Source: Mariniflexile gromovii (GTDB taxonomy: Bacteria > Bacteroidota > Bacteroidia > Flavobacteriales > Flavobacteriaceae). Taken from it: DNA of 64,000 nucleotides. Both the position numbers and the translations under genes were made by a program. The notes beneath the pieces were generated by a model, which saw nothing but the letters and a program-made list of their open reading frames with translations, was not told the DNA's origin and searched no databases. Shown here in pieces: positions 9,121-18,056 of the stretch. Every line of letters begins with the position of its first letter. Within the stretch, counting starts at the first letter, position 1. The stretch spans positions 258,814 through 322,813 of the forward strand of contig NZ_JAGJCB010000001.1 in NCBI RefSeq assembly GCF_017814435.1, read 5' to 3'.

Positions 9121-9295
9121 ATGGGCGTTACCTAAAGGTCGGGCTTTCCGCTATATCTTTTTTACGTTATTACAAAGAAAATTTCTAATCTTCAGTGGCA
9201 ATCTCTTAATTTCGAGAGATTACTTCGTCGTACCTCCTCGTAATGACGGCCATTTGCTTAGGTAAAAAAGGATGCCGCTACAATCCCTAACGCAA
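9121..9295. repeat. Nested dispersed repeats between leuA and leuB
   Basis: An outer repeat begins GGGCGTTACC...GGTCGGGCTTTCCGC (9123-9151) and ends AAAAAAGGATGCCGC...CCCTAACGCA (9265-9294), with short terminal inverted repeats GCGTTA/TAACGC. Its centre is interrupted at about 9164-9262 by a second, imperfect palindrome whose ends CGTTATTAC and GTAATGACG pair and whose core AATCTC...GAGATT forms a hairpin. Both resemble repeat families seen in Flavobacterium genomes, a recollection not checked here. Confidence 0.65.
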
Positions 9296-9337
9296 TACAG
9301 AACTAAATTCTAATTCTGAACTCATAACTTATAACTC

Positions 9338-10861
9338 CTAACTAGTTATAATATTCAACATTTTCTCCGTGGCTTTAATAGCAGAAACCGTTTGATCGGA
9401 ATCCAAACCACGAGTTTTAAATTCTTTTTCGGTGCTTTTCCAAGTAATTATGGTTTCACACAAGGCATCCGAATGGCTACCAGGTGGTATTCTAACCGCA
9501 TAATCTATCAAATCTGGCAATACCTTTTTCTTGGTAATATAAATACTTCTAAGAGCATTCATAAAAGCATCAAATTGTCCATCACCTTGAGAAATCTCTT
9601 CATAAGTTTCACCGTTTATAGATATAGAAACCGTTGTTGAAGGTTTTAAGCCTTTAGCATGCGTTAATACATAAGAGTTCACTTTTACCTTTTCTTCATA
9701 GGAATAACTATCCAACACGTCGGAAATAATATATGGCAAATCCTCTTTGGTAACCACTTCTTTTTTATCGCCCAATTCAATAATCCGCTGGGTAACTTTC
9801 TTTAAATCTTCATCATTAAGCTGAAGCCCTAATTCTTGTAAATTCTTTTGGATGTTGGCCTTCCCCGAAGCTTTTCCTAAAGCATACTTTCGGGTTCTAC
9901 CAAAACGCTCCGGCATTAAATCGCTAAAATACAGGTTCTTTTTGTTGTCTCCATCTGCATGAATTCCAGCCGTTTGCGTAAAGACATTGGCACCAATAAT
10001 AGGCTTATTTGCAGGAATCATAATCCCCGAGAAGTTTTCAACCAATTTACTTACGGTATATAACACCTTTTCGTTCACAGCAATTTTGATGTTCGGCATA
10101 AAATCATTTATAACCGCAATAGTACTTGCCATAGGTGCATTACCTGCACGCTCGCCCATACCATTTATAGTTAAATGCAATCCATCGGCACCCGCATTTA
10201 GTGCAGCCATAACATTGGCAACACCTAAATCGTAATCGTTGTGTGCATGAAAATCAAAATGTAAATTAGGATAGGTGTCTTTAATTTCTTTTACAAACTC
10301 ATAAGATTCATTAGGTGTAAGAACTCCTAAAGTATCTGGAAGCATGATACGCTTTACTGGTTGTGTTTCTAAAAACGCTAAAAACTCAAAAACATAGTCT
10401 TTGGAATTGCGCATCCCATTACTCCAATCTTCTAAATAGATATTAGTTTCTATACCTTTTTCTTTTGCAAGAGAAATGGTTTCTGAAATTTCTGTGAAAT
10501 GCTGATTAGGAGTCTTTTTTAACTGGTAAGTTAAATGATTTAATGAGCCTTTGGTCAACAGGTTTTGAACCTTGGCTCCTGCTTCAAGCATCCAATTGAT
10601 GGATACGCCTTTATCAACAAAAGTCAGCACTTCAACCTTGTCTAAATAGTTGTTTTCCTTAGCCCAATTGGTAACGCTAAGGACTGCTTGAAATTCGCCT
10701 TCAGACACTCGTGCAGAGGCAATTTCAATACGATCAACTTTTAATTCTTCAAGTAAAAGTTTCGCTATGGTTAATTTTTCAGAAGCAGAAAACGACACGC
10801 CCGAGGTTTGTTCACCATCGCGGAGTGTCGTATCCATTATTTCAATCTTTTTTGGAGTCAT
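9338..10861 (-). CDS. leuA: 2-isopropylmalate synthase (LeuA-type)
   Basis: This 507-residue enzyme condenses acetyl-CoA with 2-oxoisovalerate, the first leucine-specific step. The N-terminal TIM barrel carries MDTTLRDGEQTSGVSFSA (catalytic Arg-Asp and metal Asp), the metal-binding HAHNDYDLG and the GERAGNAP loop. IHADG follows, and the C-terminal part (about 385-500) has the regulatory LeuA dimer fold (SSISINGETYEE-like strands). It starts at the base next to the leuD stop, so translation is probably coupled. Sequence alone cannot fully exclude a citramalate synthase, since the families share these motifs, but placement between leuD and leuB favours LeuA. Confidence 0.88.
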   Translation of the reverse strand: MTPKKIEIMDTTLRDGEQTSGVSFSASEKLTIAKLLLEELKVDRIEIASARVSEGEFQAVLSVTNWAKENNYLDKVEVLTFVDKGVSINWMLEAGAKVQNLLTKGSLNHLTYQLKKTPNQHFTEISETISLAKEKGIETNIYLEDWSNGMRNSKDYVFEFLAFLETQPVKRIMLPDTLGVLTPNESYEFVKEIKDTYPNLHFDFHAHNDYDLGVANVMAALNAGADGLHLTINGMGERAGNAPMASTIAVINDFMPNIKIAVNEKVLYTVSKLVENFSGIMIPANKPIIGANVFTQTAGIHADGDNKKNLYFSDLMPERFGRTRKYALGKASGKANIQKNLQELGLQLNDEDLKKVTQRIIELGDKKEVVTKEDLPYIISDVLDSYSYEEKVKVNSYVLTHAKGLKPSTTVSISINGETYEEISQGDGQFDAFMNALRSIYITKKKVLPDLIDYAVRIPPGSHSDALCETIITWKSTEKEFKTRGLDSDQTVSAIKATEKMLNIITS

Positions 10862-11458
10862 TTACAGTAGTAAGCCGTTTGCAAATGTTTCTATATCTCC
10901 TTTTATGTTTTGTAAGTAATCAATATCATCAAAACCATTCAGCATATTTTCTTTTTTGTAGCTATTGATTTCAAAAGATTCTTGCGCACCCGTTGAAAGA
11001 ATGGTAATGGTTTGATTTGGAAGATTTACTTCAATTTCTGTATTCGGATCGTCGTAAATAGCATTGAATATTTGTTCTGAAAATTCAGCTGAAACCTGAA
11101 CAGGTAATACCCCTACATTCAAACAGTTATTTCTGAAAATATCAGCAAAGAAACTAGATACTACACAACGGAAACCGTAATCGTAAACAGCCCAAGCAGC
11201 ATGCTCTCTTGAAGAACCAGAACCAAAATTCTTTCCTCCTACCAAGATTTTTCCTGAATAGATAGGGTTGTTCAATACGAAGCTTTCTTTAGGTGTGTTA
11301 TCGTTATTGTATCTCCAATCACGGAATAAATTATCGCCAAAACCTTCACGCTTTGTTGCTTTTAAGAAACGAGCTGGTATAATTTGATCGGTATCCACGT
11401 TTTCTAATGGTAATGGAACCGCTGTACTTGTTAATGTTGTGAATTTATCGTATGCCAT
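10862..11458 (-). CDS. leuD: 3-isopropylmalate dehydratase small subunit
   Basis: LeuD pairs with LeuC to isomerise 2- to 3-isopropylmalate. The 198-residue protein has the swivel-domain signatures [14 protein letters not shown] near the start and the [19 protein letters not shown] loop that contacts substrate. Its length is typical. It lies 94 bases after leuC, across a palindromic spacer, and abuts leuA with no gap. Confidence 0.97.
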   Translation of the reverse strand: MAYDKFTTLTSTAVPLPLENVDTDQIIPARFLKATKREGFGDNLFRDWRYNNDNTPKESFVLNNPIYSGKILVGGKNFGSGSSREHAAWAVYDYGFRCVVSSFFADIFRNNCLNVGVLPVQVSAEFSEQIFNAIYDDPNTEIEVNLPNQTITILSTGAQESFEINSYKKENMLNGFDDIDYLQNIKGDIETFANGLLL

Positions 11459-11474
11459 TTTTTTAAATTGCTTT

Positions 11475-11536
11475 AGGCTTTAAGCATTATGCTTTAAGCC
11501 GGTAATTATAATATTTTTTTCGCCTATAGCATAAAG
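11475..11536. repeat. Palindromic spacer between leuC and leuD
   Basis: GGCTTTAAGCA (11477-11487) pairs with TGCTTTAAGCC (11490-11500), and a related AGCATAAAGCCTACAGCG segment follows near 11519-11536. It belongs to the set of imperfect palindromes that fill gaps in these operons. Confidence 0.55.
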
Positions 11537-11552
11537 CCTACAGCGTATTGCT

Positions 11553-12947
11553 TTAAAGTAATTCTCTTGGGTCAGTAACAACACCTGTTACAGCAGCTGC
11601 AGCAGCTACTAACGGGCTCGCTAATAAAGTTCTAGAACCTGGACCTTGGCGCCCTTCAAAGTTTCTGTTTGAAGTACTTACCGCATATTTTCCAGCAGGC
11701 ACTTTATCATCATTCATTGCTAAACACGCTGAACAACCTGGTTGTCTTAAAACAAAACCAGCTTCAGTAAGTATATCTAAAATACCTTCTTCTTTAATTT
11801 TATCTTCAACTTCATGCGATCCAGGAACTAACCAAGCCGTAACGTGGTCTGCCTTTTTCTTTCCTTTTACAATAGAAGCAAATGCTCTAAAATCTTCAAT
11901 TCTACCATTGGTACAACTTCCTAAGAATACATAATCGATTTTTTTACCAATCATCGCATCATTTTCGTTGTAACCCATATATTCTAAAGACTTTTTGTAA
12001 GTAGCAACGCCACCTTCAACAGCTTCAGCATTTGGTATGTTTTTAGAAATACCCATACCCATACCCGGATTGGTTCCGTAGGTAATCATAGGTTCAATAT
12101 CACTAGCAGAAAAAGTTAATTCTTTATCAAATTTAGCACCTGCATCGGTTTTCAACGTTTTCCAATGTGCAACAGCTTTATCCCAATCTGCCCCTTTTGG
12201 AGATAATGGTTTATCTTTTAAGTAAGCAAAAGTAGTTTCATCTGGAGCAATCATACCACCACGCGCACCCATCTCAATAGATAAGTTACAAACAGTCATA
12301 CGCCCTTCCATGGTCATGTTTTCAAACACGTCACCTGCATATTCTACAAAATAACCTGTAGCGCCAGAAGTTGATAACTGTGAAATGATATATAAAGCCA
12401 CATCTTTAGGCGTAACACCTTTTCCTAATTGCCCATTTACATTAATGCGCATTTTTTTAGGTTTTGGCTGCATGATACATTGTGTAGACAATACCATTTC
12501 TACTTCAGAAGTACCTATACCAAAGGCAATAGCACCAAAAGCACCATGTGTAGAGGTATGCGAATCGCCACAAACAATGGTTGCCCCTGGGAATGTAATA
12601 CCATTTTCTGGTCCTACAACGTGTACAATACCATTTTTTTGGTGACCAAGACCCCAGTGGCTAATGCCGTACTCGTTAGAGTTATCTTCTAATGCTTTTA
12701 ACTGATTAGCAGATAAAGGATCTTGAACTGGTAAATGTTGGTTGATTGTTGGTGTGTTATGGTCGGCAGTTGCAAATGTACGCTCTGGATATAACACTTT
12801 TAAACCGCGACTTTTTAATCCAAGAAACGCTACAGGACTTGTAACTTCGTGAATAAAATGACGGTCTATAAAGAACACATCGGGTCCTCCTTCAATCTTC
12901 CTTACAACATGTGAATCCCATACTTTGTCAAACAATGTTTTGCTCAT
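11553..12947 (-). CDS. leuC: 3-isopropylmalate dehydratase large subunit
   Basis: LeuC is the [4Fe-4S] aconitase-fold subunit of isopropylmalate isomerase. The 464-residue protein has the three cluster cysteines in [13 protein letters not shown] and [12 protein letters not shown], plus [20 protein letters not shown] and [19 protein letters not shown]. It is the first gene of the leu operon. A -7 element TAACTTTG lies at 13019-13026, but no well-spaced -33 box was found. I found no leader peptide with Leu codons upstream, unlike the his operon. Confidence 0.97.
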   Translation of the reverse strand: MSKTLFDKVWDSHVVRKIEGGPDVFFIDRHFIHEVTSPVAFLGLKSRGLKVLYPERTFATADHNTPTINQHLPVQDPLSANQLKALEDNSNEYGISHWGLGHQKNGIVHVVGPENGITFPGATIVCGDSHTSTHGAFGAIAFGIGTSEVEMVLSTQCIMQPKPKKMRINVNGQLGKGVTPKDVALYIISQLSTSGATGYFVEYAGDVFENMTMEGRMTVCNLSIEMGARGGMIAPDETTFAYLKDKPLSPKGADWDKAVAHWKTLKTDAGAKFDKELTFSASDIEPMITYGTNPGMGMGISKNIPNAEAVEGGVATYKKSLEYMGYNENDAMIGKKIDYVFLGSCTNGRIEDFRAFASIVKGKKKADHVTAWLVPGSHEVEDKIKEEGILDILTEAGFVLRQPGCSACLAMNDDKVPAGKYAVSTSNRNFEGRQGPGSRTLLASPLVAAAAAVTGVVTDPRELL

Positions 12948-13178
12948 ATTCTATTTTCTTTAATTTTAATCTTTGTGAATGTATTTTAGCTAAAGAGTTC
13001 TGATTAGCCAAAGGCTGACAAAGTTATGAAAAACTCCCGTTTTTACTAAGGATATATCAAATTTTAAGACTGATGTTTGTTTACTTTTATAATATTATTA
13101 ATGTAAACTAAAAAAATCGACAATATTTTAAAAGAATAGCAAAATTGATTGTAATTTTTAAAGTAAATAAACGTGAAA

Positions 13179-13565
13179 TTATTTTAAACGGTCTACCACA
13201 TATTCAATTTGGGTTTTTCCGTGCGGTTTTGCCTTCCCATCTGGTCCAACATTTACCATAACAATGTTTGAAATGGTGATGATGGTTTCGTGTGTCATTT
13301 TATTTCGAACTTCGCAGCTTAGGGTTAACGATGCTTTACCAAATTTCACAACATCGATTCCAATTTCAATGATGTCTCCCTGTCTTGCAGAAGCCTTAAA
13401 ATCTATTTCACTAATGTATTTGGTTACTACTTTAGGGTTTTCAAGTTGAATGATGGTATATAATGCCGCTTCCTCGTCTATCCATTCTAGTAATTTGCCT
13501 CCAAACAGGGTTCCATTGGCGTTTAAATCTTCGGGTTTTACCCATTTTCTGGTGTGAAATCTCAT
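13179..13565 (-). CDS. Hotdog-fold acyl-CoA thioesterase
   Basis: The 128-residue protein has the single hotdog domain of the YciA/ACOT type. The segment NANGTLFGGKLLEWIDEEAAL holds the conserved Asn, Gly-Gly and acidic residue of the family, and DFKASARQGDIIEI forms the next strand. Such enzymes hydrolyse acyl-CoA thioesters in the cytoplasm; the chain-length preference cannot be read from the sequence. It lies upstream of leuC on the same strand with 231 bases between them, so it is probably transcribed separately. Confidence 0.9.
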   Translation of the reverse strand: MRFHTRKWVKPEDLNANGTLFGGKLLEWIDEEAALYTIIQLENPKVVTKYISEIDFKASARQGDIIEIGIDVVKFGKASLTLSCEVRNKMTHETIITISNIVMVNVGPDGKAKPHGKTQIEYVVDRLK

Positions 13566-13646
13566 AAGTTAATTAAGTTGTAAATTTATAATATGTCAGG
13601 TCTAGCCTTTCGGCTGCACTCGAGGGCATAAAAGCCATTTTCTTTC

Positions 13647-14540
13647 TTATAATAATGTTTGTTGTCCGTTTGAATTGTCATTGGGTATTTTTAAATTATA
13701 ACCCAATTCCTTATTCAGTTTTCTAATAAAATAAGCTGAAAGCAAGGGTGATTCTTTTTCAATATTTTGATGAATGAAAAAATCTATTTCCTTAACGCCT
13801 TGGGCTTTCCATTCTTTTAAGCGGTCAATCCAATCGTCCAAACGGTTATAATCGCTTGCATGGTTAGCTCCCACATAACGTACAAATGCTGTAGCATTAG
13901 TTAAGCGCATGTGCATGATATCACGCCTTCCGGCAGAATCTACTATAATGTTTGAAATATTATTTGTTTCTAAAAGTTGATACAATTCGTTTGCTACGGA
14001 AGCATCGTTGTACCAGTTGGTATGCCTAAATTCCATAGCCAACGGTATTTCTTTAGGCCATTCTTCAACAAATTTAGTAACTCTATCAAAGTCTTTAGGT
14101 GCAAAGTTATCATTCATTTGTAAAAAAACCGTTCCTAATTTTTCTTTTAAGTTGGATGCATTGTATAAGTAATGCTCTACGACTTCTTTAGTTTCCTGTA
14201 AACGTTTCCAATGGCTTATTTCTTGGTTCAGCTTCGGGAAAAATTTGAAATTTTCGGGTGTTTTATCATACCATGAAGCAAATTGTTCCGCAGGAAAAAT
14301 ACGGTAAAACGTCGCATTTAATTCTATTGAGTTAAACTGACTGGAATAATACACCAATTCATCTTTGGTGCCTCTTGGGTAAAATCCTTTTAAATCGGCC
14401 TTGTTCCATTTGGCGCAACCAACATAAACCTCGGGGATATTGTCGTCCTTAAATTTATTTAAAACACGCTTGGTTTCTGGGTGATCTGGCGGCAAGGTGA
14501 AATCTATATTTAGAGGATTATCTACGCTTCCAAACTTCAT
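13647..14540 (-). CDS. DUF72 (YecE-like) family protein
   Basis: The 297-residue protein shows the DUF72 TIM-barrel pattern: VYVGCAKWNKADLKGFYP near residue 38, the substrate-side NSIELNATFYRIFP, FLQMNDNFAPKDF, PLAMEFRHTNWY and AFVRYVGANH. No biochemical role is established for most members. An extra N-terminal segment of about 35 residues (NPLNIDFTLPPDHPETKRVL) precedes the barrel, as I recall for Bacteroidota members. The neighbours give no functional hint. Confidence 0.88.
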   Translation of the reverse strand: MKFGSVDNPLNIDFTLPPDHPETKRVLNKFKDDNIPEVYVGCAKWNKADLKGFYPRGTKDELVYYSSQFNSIELNATFYRIFPAEQFASWYDKTPENFKFFPKLNQEISHWKRLQETKEVVEHYLYNASNLKEKLGTVFLQMNDNFAPKDFDRVTKFVEEWPKEIPLAMEFRHTNWYNDASVANELYQLLETNNISNIIVDSAGRRDIMHMRLTNATAFVRYVGANHASDYNRLDDWIDRLKEWKAQGVKEIDFFIHQNIEKESPLLSAYFIRKLNKELGYNLKIPNDNSNGQQTLL

Positions 14541-14660
14541 TTATTTTTTTTGTTTAAAGATAAAAAAATATGCGATGTTAATAACCCCGTTAACAACTAT
14601 AAATGCTTTGAAGGTTTTAAAACTTGAATATTCTATAACTTTAATAAAAACTCTTCAACT

Positions 14661-15077
14661 ATGAATACTCGACAATTTAACTTAAAAAGCATTCGTCCTG
14701 AAATTTTAAGCTCAACAATTAATGACAATATGAGTAATGACGAGCGTTTTCAAAATTTAGTACTTCGCCCCATAATAAAATTGCAAAATGATTTGTTTAT
14801 TGAAGTTTTTAAAAACTATATTGCTAAGCATAAAATGGTGTTTTATGGCTACTCTTTAGAAAAGCGTTTACTGTATATTGAAAATGCTATAAATAAAGAT
14901 ATTAAATTCCGTAACTCACTAAAAGGCATGGTTATAGCTATGTTTACTGTGGAAGAATATTTAATTTATATTCAAAATTCTTCGGCTTTAAATAAGCGTA
15001 TGATGCAAATTGTAAAAGACCGATTGATTAGTAATGTGCAACTTTTTGAACAACCAGAAGTGCTAAAAGCAGTTTAA
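14661..15077 (+). CDS. Conserved hypothetical protein (138 residues)
   Basis: This small, mostly helical soluble protein starts MNTRQFNLKSIRPEILSST and contains NDNMSNDERFQN, LIKLQNDLFIEVFKNYIAKH and FRNSLKGMVIAMFTVEEYL. It has no signal peptide or membrane segment. I recall close relatives across Flavobacteriaceae that databases sometimes label glyoxalase, but no glyoxalase metal-binding motif is visible here. It lies 8 bases before a GreA-like gene and is probably co-transcribed with it. Confidence 0.75.
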   Translation: MNTRQFNLKSIRPEILSSTINDNMSNDERFQNLVLRPIIKLQNDLFIEVFKNYIAKHKMVFYGYSLEKRLLYIENAINKDIKFRNSLKGMVIAMFTVEEYLIYIQNSSALNKRMMQIVKDRLISNVQLFEQPEVLKAV

Positions 15078-15085
15078 AACATTTA

Positions 15086-15532
15086 ATGACAACAAAACAA
15101 AGACTATTGCAAATTTGTAATGAACGTGTAGACAAACGTATTAATGATTACAAGGAAGAAATTAATTTAATAAAGGAGTCTATTGAAAGTACCGATAAAG
15201 GAAACTCGGAAGGTGATGATTCTGGTAGTGGTAAATTGTTAAATGACTTGGAAAAAAACATGTCGTATTTAAACGACGCCAAAAAAACCAAAGAATACTT
15301 AAGCAACATAAAAACAAATGTGGAAAGTAAAGAAGCCATGCTTGGCAATATTGTGAAAACCAATGTGATGAATTTTTACATTGCTTCAAGCATAGGCAAA
15401 ATAGAACTTGATAATGATGTTTTTTATGCCATATCGGTAAACTCGCCCATTGGTCAATTACTAATAAACAAACCTGTAAATACCAGTTTTGAGTTTAACC
15501 AAAACAAGCATGTTATTACAGAAATTATATAA
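15086..15532 (+). CDS. GreA/GreB-like protein with coiled-coil N-terminus
   Basis: The 148-residue protein has a charged helical N-terminal half (about 1-90), as expected for a coiled coil, interrupted by an acidic Gly/Ser stretch STDKGNSEGDDSGSGK. Its C-terminal half ends FYAISVNSPIGQLLINKPVN, which matches the GreA C-terminal domain pattern (AISxxSPIGxALxGK). GreA factors rescue stalled RNA polymerase. The acidic tip of the coiled coil is present but atypical, so it may bind polymerase without normal cleavage activity. Relatives are sometimes labelled 3-oxoacyl-ACP synthase in databases, which this sequence does not support. Its last 8 bases overlap the convergent DUF2461 gene. Confidence 0.65.
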   Translation: MTTKQRLLQICNERVDKRINDYKEEINLIKESIESTDKGNSEGDDSGSGKLLNDLEKNMSYLNDAKKTKEYLSNIKTNVESKEAMLGNIVKTNVMNFYIASSIGKIELDNDVFYAISVNSPIGQLLINKPVNTSFEFNQNKHVITEII

Positions 15533-16202
15533 GAGACACCCCGTTTAAATCGGTAGTAAGCACTTCGCTCATATAGTTAAAATATGGGCGAATGGCTTTA
15601 AACGACTTATTTACATCATCAATAAAACCATCGCTCAACACTTGCGAATCGGTATATTTTTTAATAAAAATATATTGTTTCTTTTTTATTAAATCGATGG
15701 CTTTATGGTCTTTACTAAAGCCTTTGGGGGCTGTTTTCACTTCATCGCCCACAAAATTGCCCCAAATACTGTTGAAAGTTTTGTCTTTTAAAATAGCACG
15801 TATTTCAGTATCATCCATTTCAAACTCTTTTCGAATTCGTAATAAATCGGTAGGTGCTGGTTCCCAAAAACCTGTAGCTATAAAACTTTCGTTATTGGGT
15901 TGTATGTGAAGATAATAACCGCCTCTTAATTTAGGTTTAGTTCTATGGAATGACCCTCCAAAATGTGTTTTATAAGGTGATTTGTCTTTTGAAAAACGTA
16001 CATCTCGATAAATACGGAACATTTTAAGTTTATCAACTTCATCATGTTCGTTCAAGCTTTTCAAAACAGTATTATAAACAGCTTTTACGTTTTTCTCTAT
16101 TTTTTTAAATTCGGTTTTATGTTCATTAAACCAATCTCTATCATTGTTTTTTTCTAATTTTTTAAAAAACTCTAGGGCTTCTTTTGGCACTTGTACACTC
16201 AT
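15525..16202 (-). CDS. DUF2461 family protein
   Basis: The 225-residue protein matches DUF2461 (TIGR02453). It has EALEFFKKLEKNNDRDWFNEH near the start, then MFRIYRDVRFSKDKSPYKTH, GGYYLHIQPNNESFIATGFWEP and a C-terminal helical part. The molecular role is unknown. I moved the start to ATG 16202 (MSVQVPKEALE); the longer reading frame would translate a terminator hairpin. It converges on the GreA-like gene with an 8-bp overlap. Confidence 0.85.
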   Translation of the reverse strand: MSVQVPKEALEFFKKLEKNNDRDWFNEHKTEFKKIEKNVKAVYNTVLKSLNEHDEVDKLKMFRIYRDVRFSKDKSPYKTHFGGSFHRTKPKLRGGYYLHIQPNNESFIATGFWEPAPTDLLRIRKEFEMDDTEIRAILKDKTFNSIWGNFVGDEVKTAPKGFSKDHKAIDLIKKKQYIFIKKYTDSQVLSDGFIDDVNKSFKAIRPYFNYMSEVLTTDLNGVSLI

Positions 16203-16235
16203 AATTGGTTTAATTAAATGATTCTGTAAAATACA

Positions 16236-16262
16236 AAAAGTCCTAAATAAATTAGGACTTTT
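16236..16262 (-). terminator. Intrinsic terminator of the 170-residue secreted protein
   Basis: An 11-bp perfect stem AAAAGTCCTAA (16252-16262 with 16236-16246) is followed on the minus strand by a T run. It lies between two minus-strand genes and ends the upstream one. Confidence 0.75.
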
Positions 16263-16281
16263 CCGTTTCAAATATTGAATT

Positions 16282-16794
16282 TTATTTAACCAATTTAAAT
16301 TCTTGGGTTCTTACCTCTCCATTCATTTTATCGCTGTACTCAACAATAAAATTTCCTTGGGTATCAAAATACCCTATGCCCACATAATTTTCATTTTGAA
16401 ATAAATAATGGTTTTCTTTTTTAAAACTTGTAATTTCAGCATTGGCTTCAAAAAAATCGTTTCCTACTTTGTTTGAGTAATATCTATTTCCATTAAATTC
16501 AAAATAACCCAATTCTGTCTTAGAATTTTTGTCATCGTTATCAACTTCTACAATTTTAGTTACCTTAACAGGAGTAGAAACAATGTCTTTATCGCGTTTG
16601 TTTTTATCTTTTTCATCAAACTCAATAGCCTGCTCTTCTCTTGTAGTTACTTTAACTTTGTTTTCAAAAACTTTGTCACCGTTATTTATTTTGGTTGTTT
16701 TAACCGTAGTTTCTTCCGAAACATTTTTTGGTTCTACTTGCGAATACGTATAGCCAAAGGCTAAAAACGCTATCATATATACTATTTTTTTCAT
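16282..16794 (-). CDS. Secreted protein of unknown function
   Basis: The 170-residue protein starts with a signal peptide (MKKIVYMIAFLAFGYTYS, cleavage before QVEPK). A Lys/Asp/Glu-rich region to about residue 95 follows (VTTREEQAIEFDEKDKNKR). The C-terminal half is folded and rich in aromatic residues (YFEFNGNRYYSNKVG, YVGIGYFDTQGNFIVEYSD). There is no lipobox or T9SS domain, so it is probably periplasmic. It ends at a good terminator. No family was recognised. Confidence 0.75.
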   Translation of the reverse strand: MKKIVYMIAFLAFGYTYSQVEPKNVSEETTVKTTKINNGDKVFENKVKVTTREEQAIEFDEKDKNKRDKDIVSTPVKVTKIVEVDNDDKNSKTELGYFEFNGNRYYSNKVGNDFFEANAEITSFKKENHYLFQNENYVGIGYFDTQGNFIVEYSDKMNGEVRTQEFKLVK

Positions 16795-16837
16795 GATTTA
16801 TATTTTTAAGGATTAATAACTTTAAAAGATAAAAGTT

Positions 16838-17002
16838 CTAGCTTCTTTTAAACCCGCCTCTAATTAGTGATAATAAAACGAGCACGATAAATATGAAGAA
16901 TAATATTTTAGCTATTCCAGCTGATGCACCTGCTATACCAGAAAAACCTAATACTCCGGCAATTAATGCTATAATAATGAATGTGATTGTCCAACGTAAC
17001 AT
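16838..17002 (-). CDS. DUF1328 small membrane protein
   Basis: The 54-residue ORF starts [20 protein letters not shown] and continues [20 protein letters not shown], ending in LIRGGFKRS. This is the DUF1328 (YtjA) pattern of two hydrophobic helices joined by a small-residue turn, with a basic C-terminus. It is a cytoplasmic-membrane protein of unknown role, often linked to stress responses. The gene is short and easily missed. Upstream, at 17079-17099, TGTTAC is repeated in TGTTACGTGTTACATGTT, a possible regulatory site. Confidence 0.85.
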   Translation of the reverse strand: MLRWTITFIIIALIAGVLGFSGIAGASAGIAKILFFIFIVLVLLSLIRGGFKRS

Positions 17003-17180
17003 AATTTCAAATTTTAAAGATTTATATTAACTTTTTGAAGAACTAACTTCTTGTTGATACAAAGGTGCTACTAATTGACATGTTACGTGTTACATGTTTT
17101 TTTGTAAAATTTGTATAATTCACATGAAACAACACTTATTTGATTAATAATCAACAAAATAAGTATTGAAAAGGAGATTT

Positions 17181-17957
17181 TTAAGAAAATTCGATGTTGT
17201 TTAAAATTAAACCAGATGCTGGTGCTATGTATTCAAACTTAATAAAACAATCGGGTTCTAGGCTTTGTTTTATGGTTTCTAATGTTAGTTTGCCCTTGCC
17301 TAAATCTATAAGCGTCCCCATCATTAACCTTATTTGGTTGCGCATAAAACCCTTTCCGCGAACGCGAAGTATGTATGATTTTTTTGGAAAGTAATTGGCG
17401 GTGTATATGGTGTTTTCTACAAGTTCGCAGGTTATAATTTCCCGAGTGTACTGACCATTATCGGTGGGTTTAAAACAAAAAGATTTAAAATAATGCTCAC
17501 CTTCAAATAGTTTAGCGCCTTGCTTCATTAAATCAATATCCAATTCATCTAAAATGGTGGTCATGATGGGTGCACAAAACGGATGGCATTTTTCACCAAA
17601 AGTAAATAAATACAGGTATTCTTTAATTTTTGAATGGTTGATGATGTTGAATTTAGCATCAACTTCCCGAATGGTTAAGGCACGAATATCTTGTGGTAAG
17701 TTATGATTGAAAAGTTTTAAAAAAGCATTTTGATCTTCTAGCGGTTCTTCTAAAAACAGTTCAAATGCAGCACATTCAGCCGATACCATGGCATCGGTTC
17801 TACCAGAACTCAAGCTTTTGAAATATTTACCTTCGAGTATAAAATTCAAGGTTCTATCTACCATTAAATGCAATGTTTTTACATCGGGTTGCTTTTGCCA
17901 ACCATGAAAACGGTAGCCTAAATATTGAATGGTAATAACGTAAAAATATTTCTTCAT
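17181..17957 (-). CDS. TruA-family tRNA pseudouridine synthase
   Basis: The 258-residue protein has the TruA fold signatures: YLGYRFHGWQKQP near residue 11, the catalytic-Asp loop SGRTDAMVSA with Asp55, and FMRNQIRLMMGTLIDLGKGK near the C-terminus. TruA modifies U38-40 of tRNA anticodon arms. The usual GRTDAGVHA is changed to GRTDAMVSA here, so this may be a paralogue with a shifted target rather than the main TruA. The gene is monocistronic. Confidence 0.85.
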   Translation of the reverse strand: MKKYFYVITIQYLGYRFHGWQKQPDVKTLHLMVDRTLNFILEGKYFKSLSSGRTDAMVSAECAAFELFLEEPLEDQNAFLKLFNHNLPQDIRALTIREVDAKFNIINHSKIKEYLYLFTFGEKCHPFCAPIMTTILDELDIDLMKQGAKLFEGEHYFKSFCFKPTDNGQYTREIITCELVENTIYTANYFPKKSYILRVRGKGFMRNQIRLMMGTLIDLGKGKLTLETIKQSLEPDCFIKFEYIAPASGLILNNIEFS

Positions 17958-18056
17958 CCTATTTTTTAATGCGTGGGTAAAGTAAGTTTTTTTATTAATT
18001 ATGGCAAAAAATTAATAACTTGTATTATTGTTTTACTAACTAAAAACCAATTAAAC

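Noticed and set aside
12948-13178. Possible Leu leader peptide before leuC
   Set aside because: No ATG occurs in the upstream minus strand of this gap, and no terminator/antiterminator pair was found.
13595-13624. GTCAGGTCTAGCC...CTCGAG palindrome fragment
   Set aside because: It resembles half of a dispersed flavobacterial repeat, with only a 4-bp hairpin AGCC/GGCT; too weak to call as an element or terminator.
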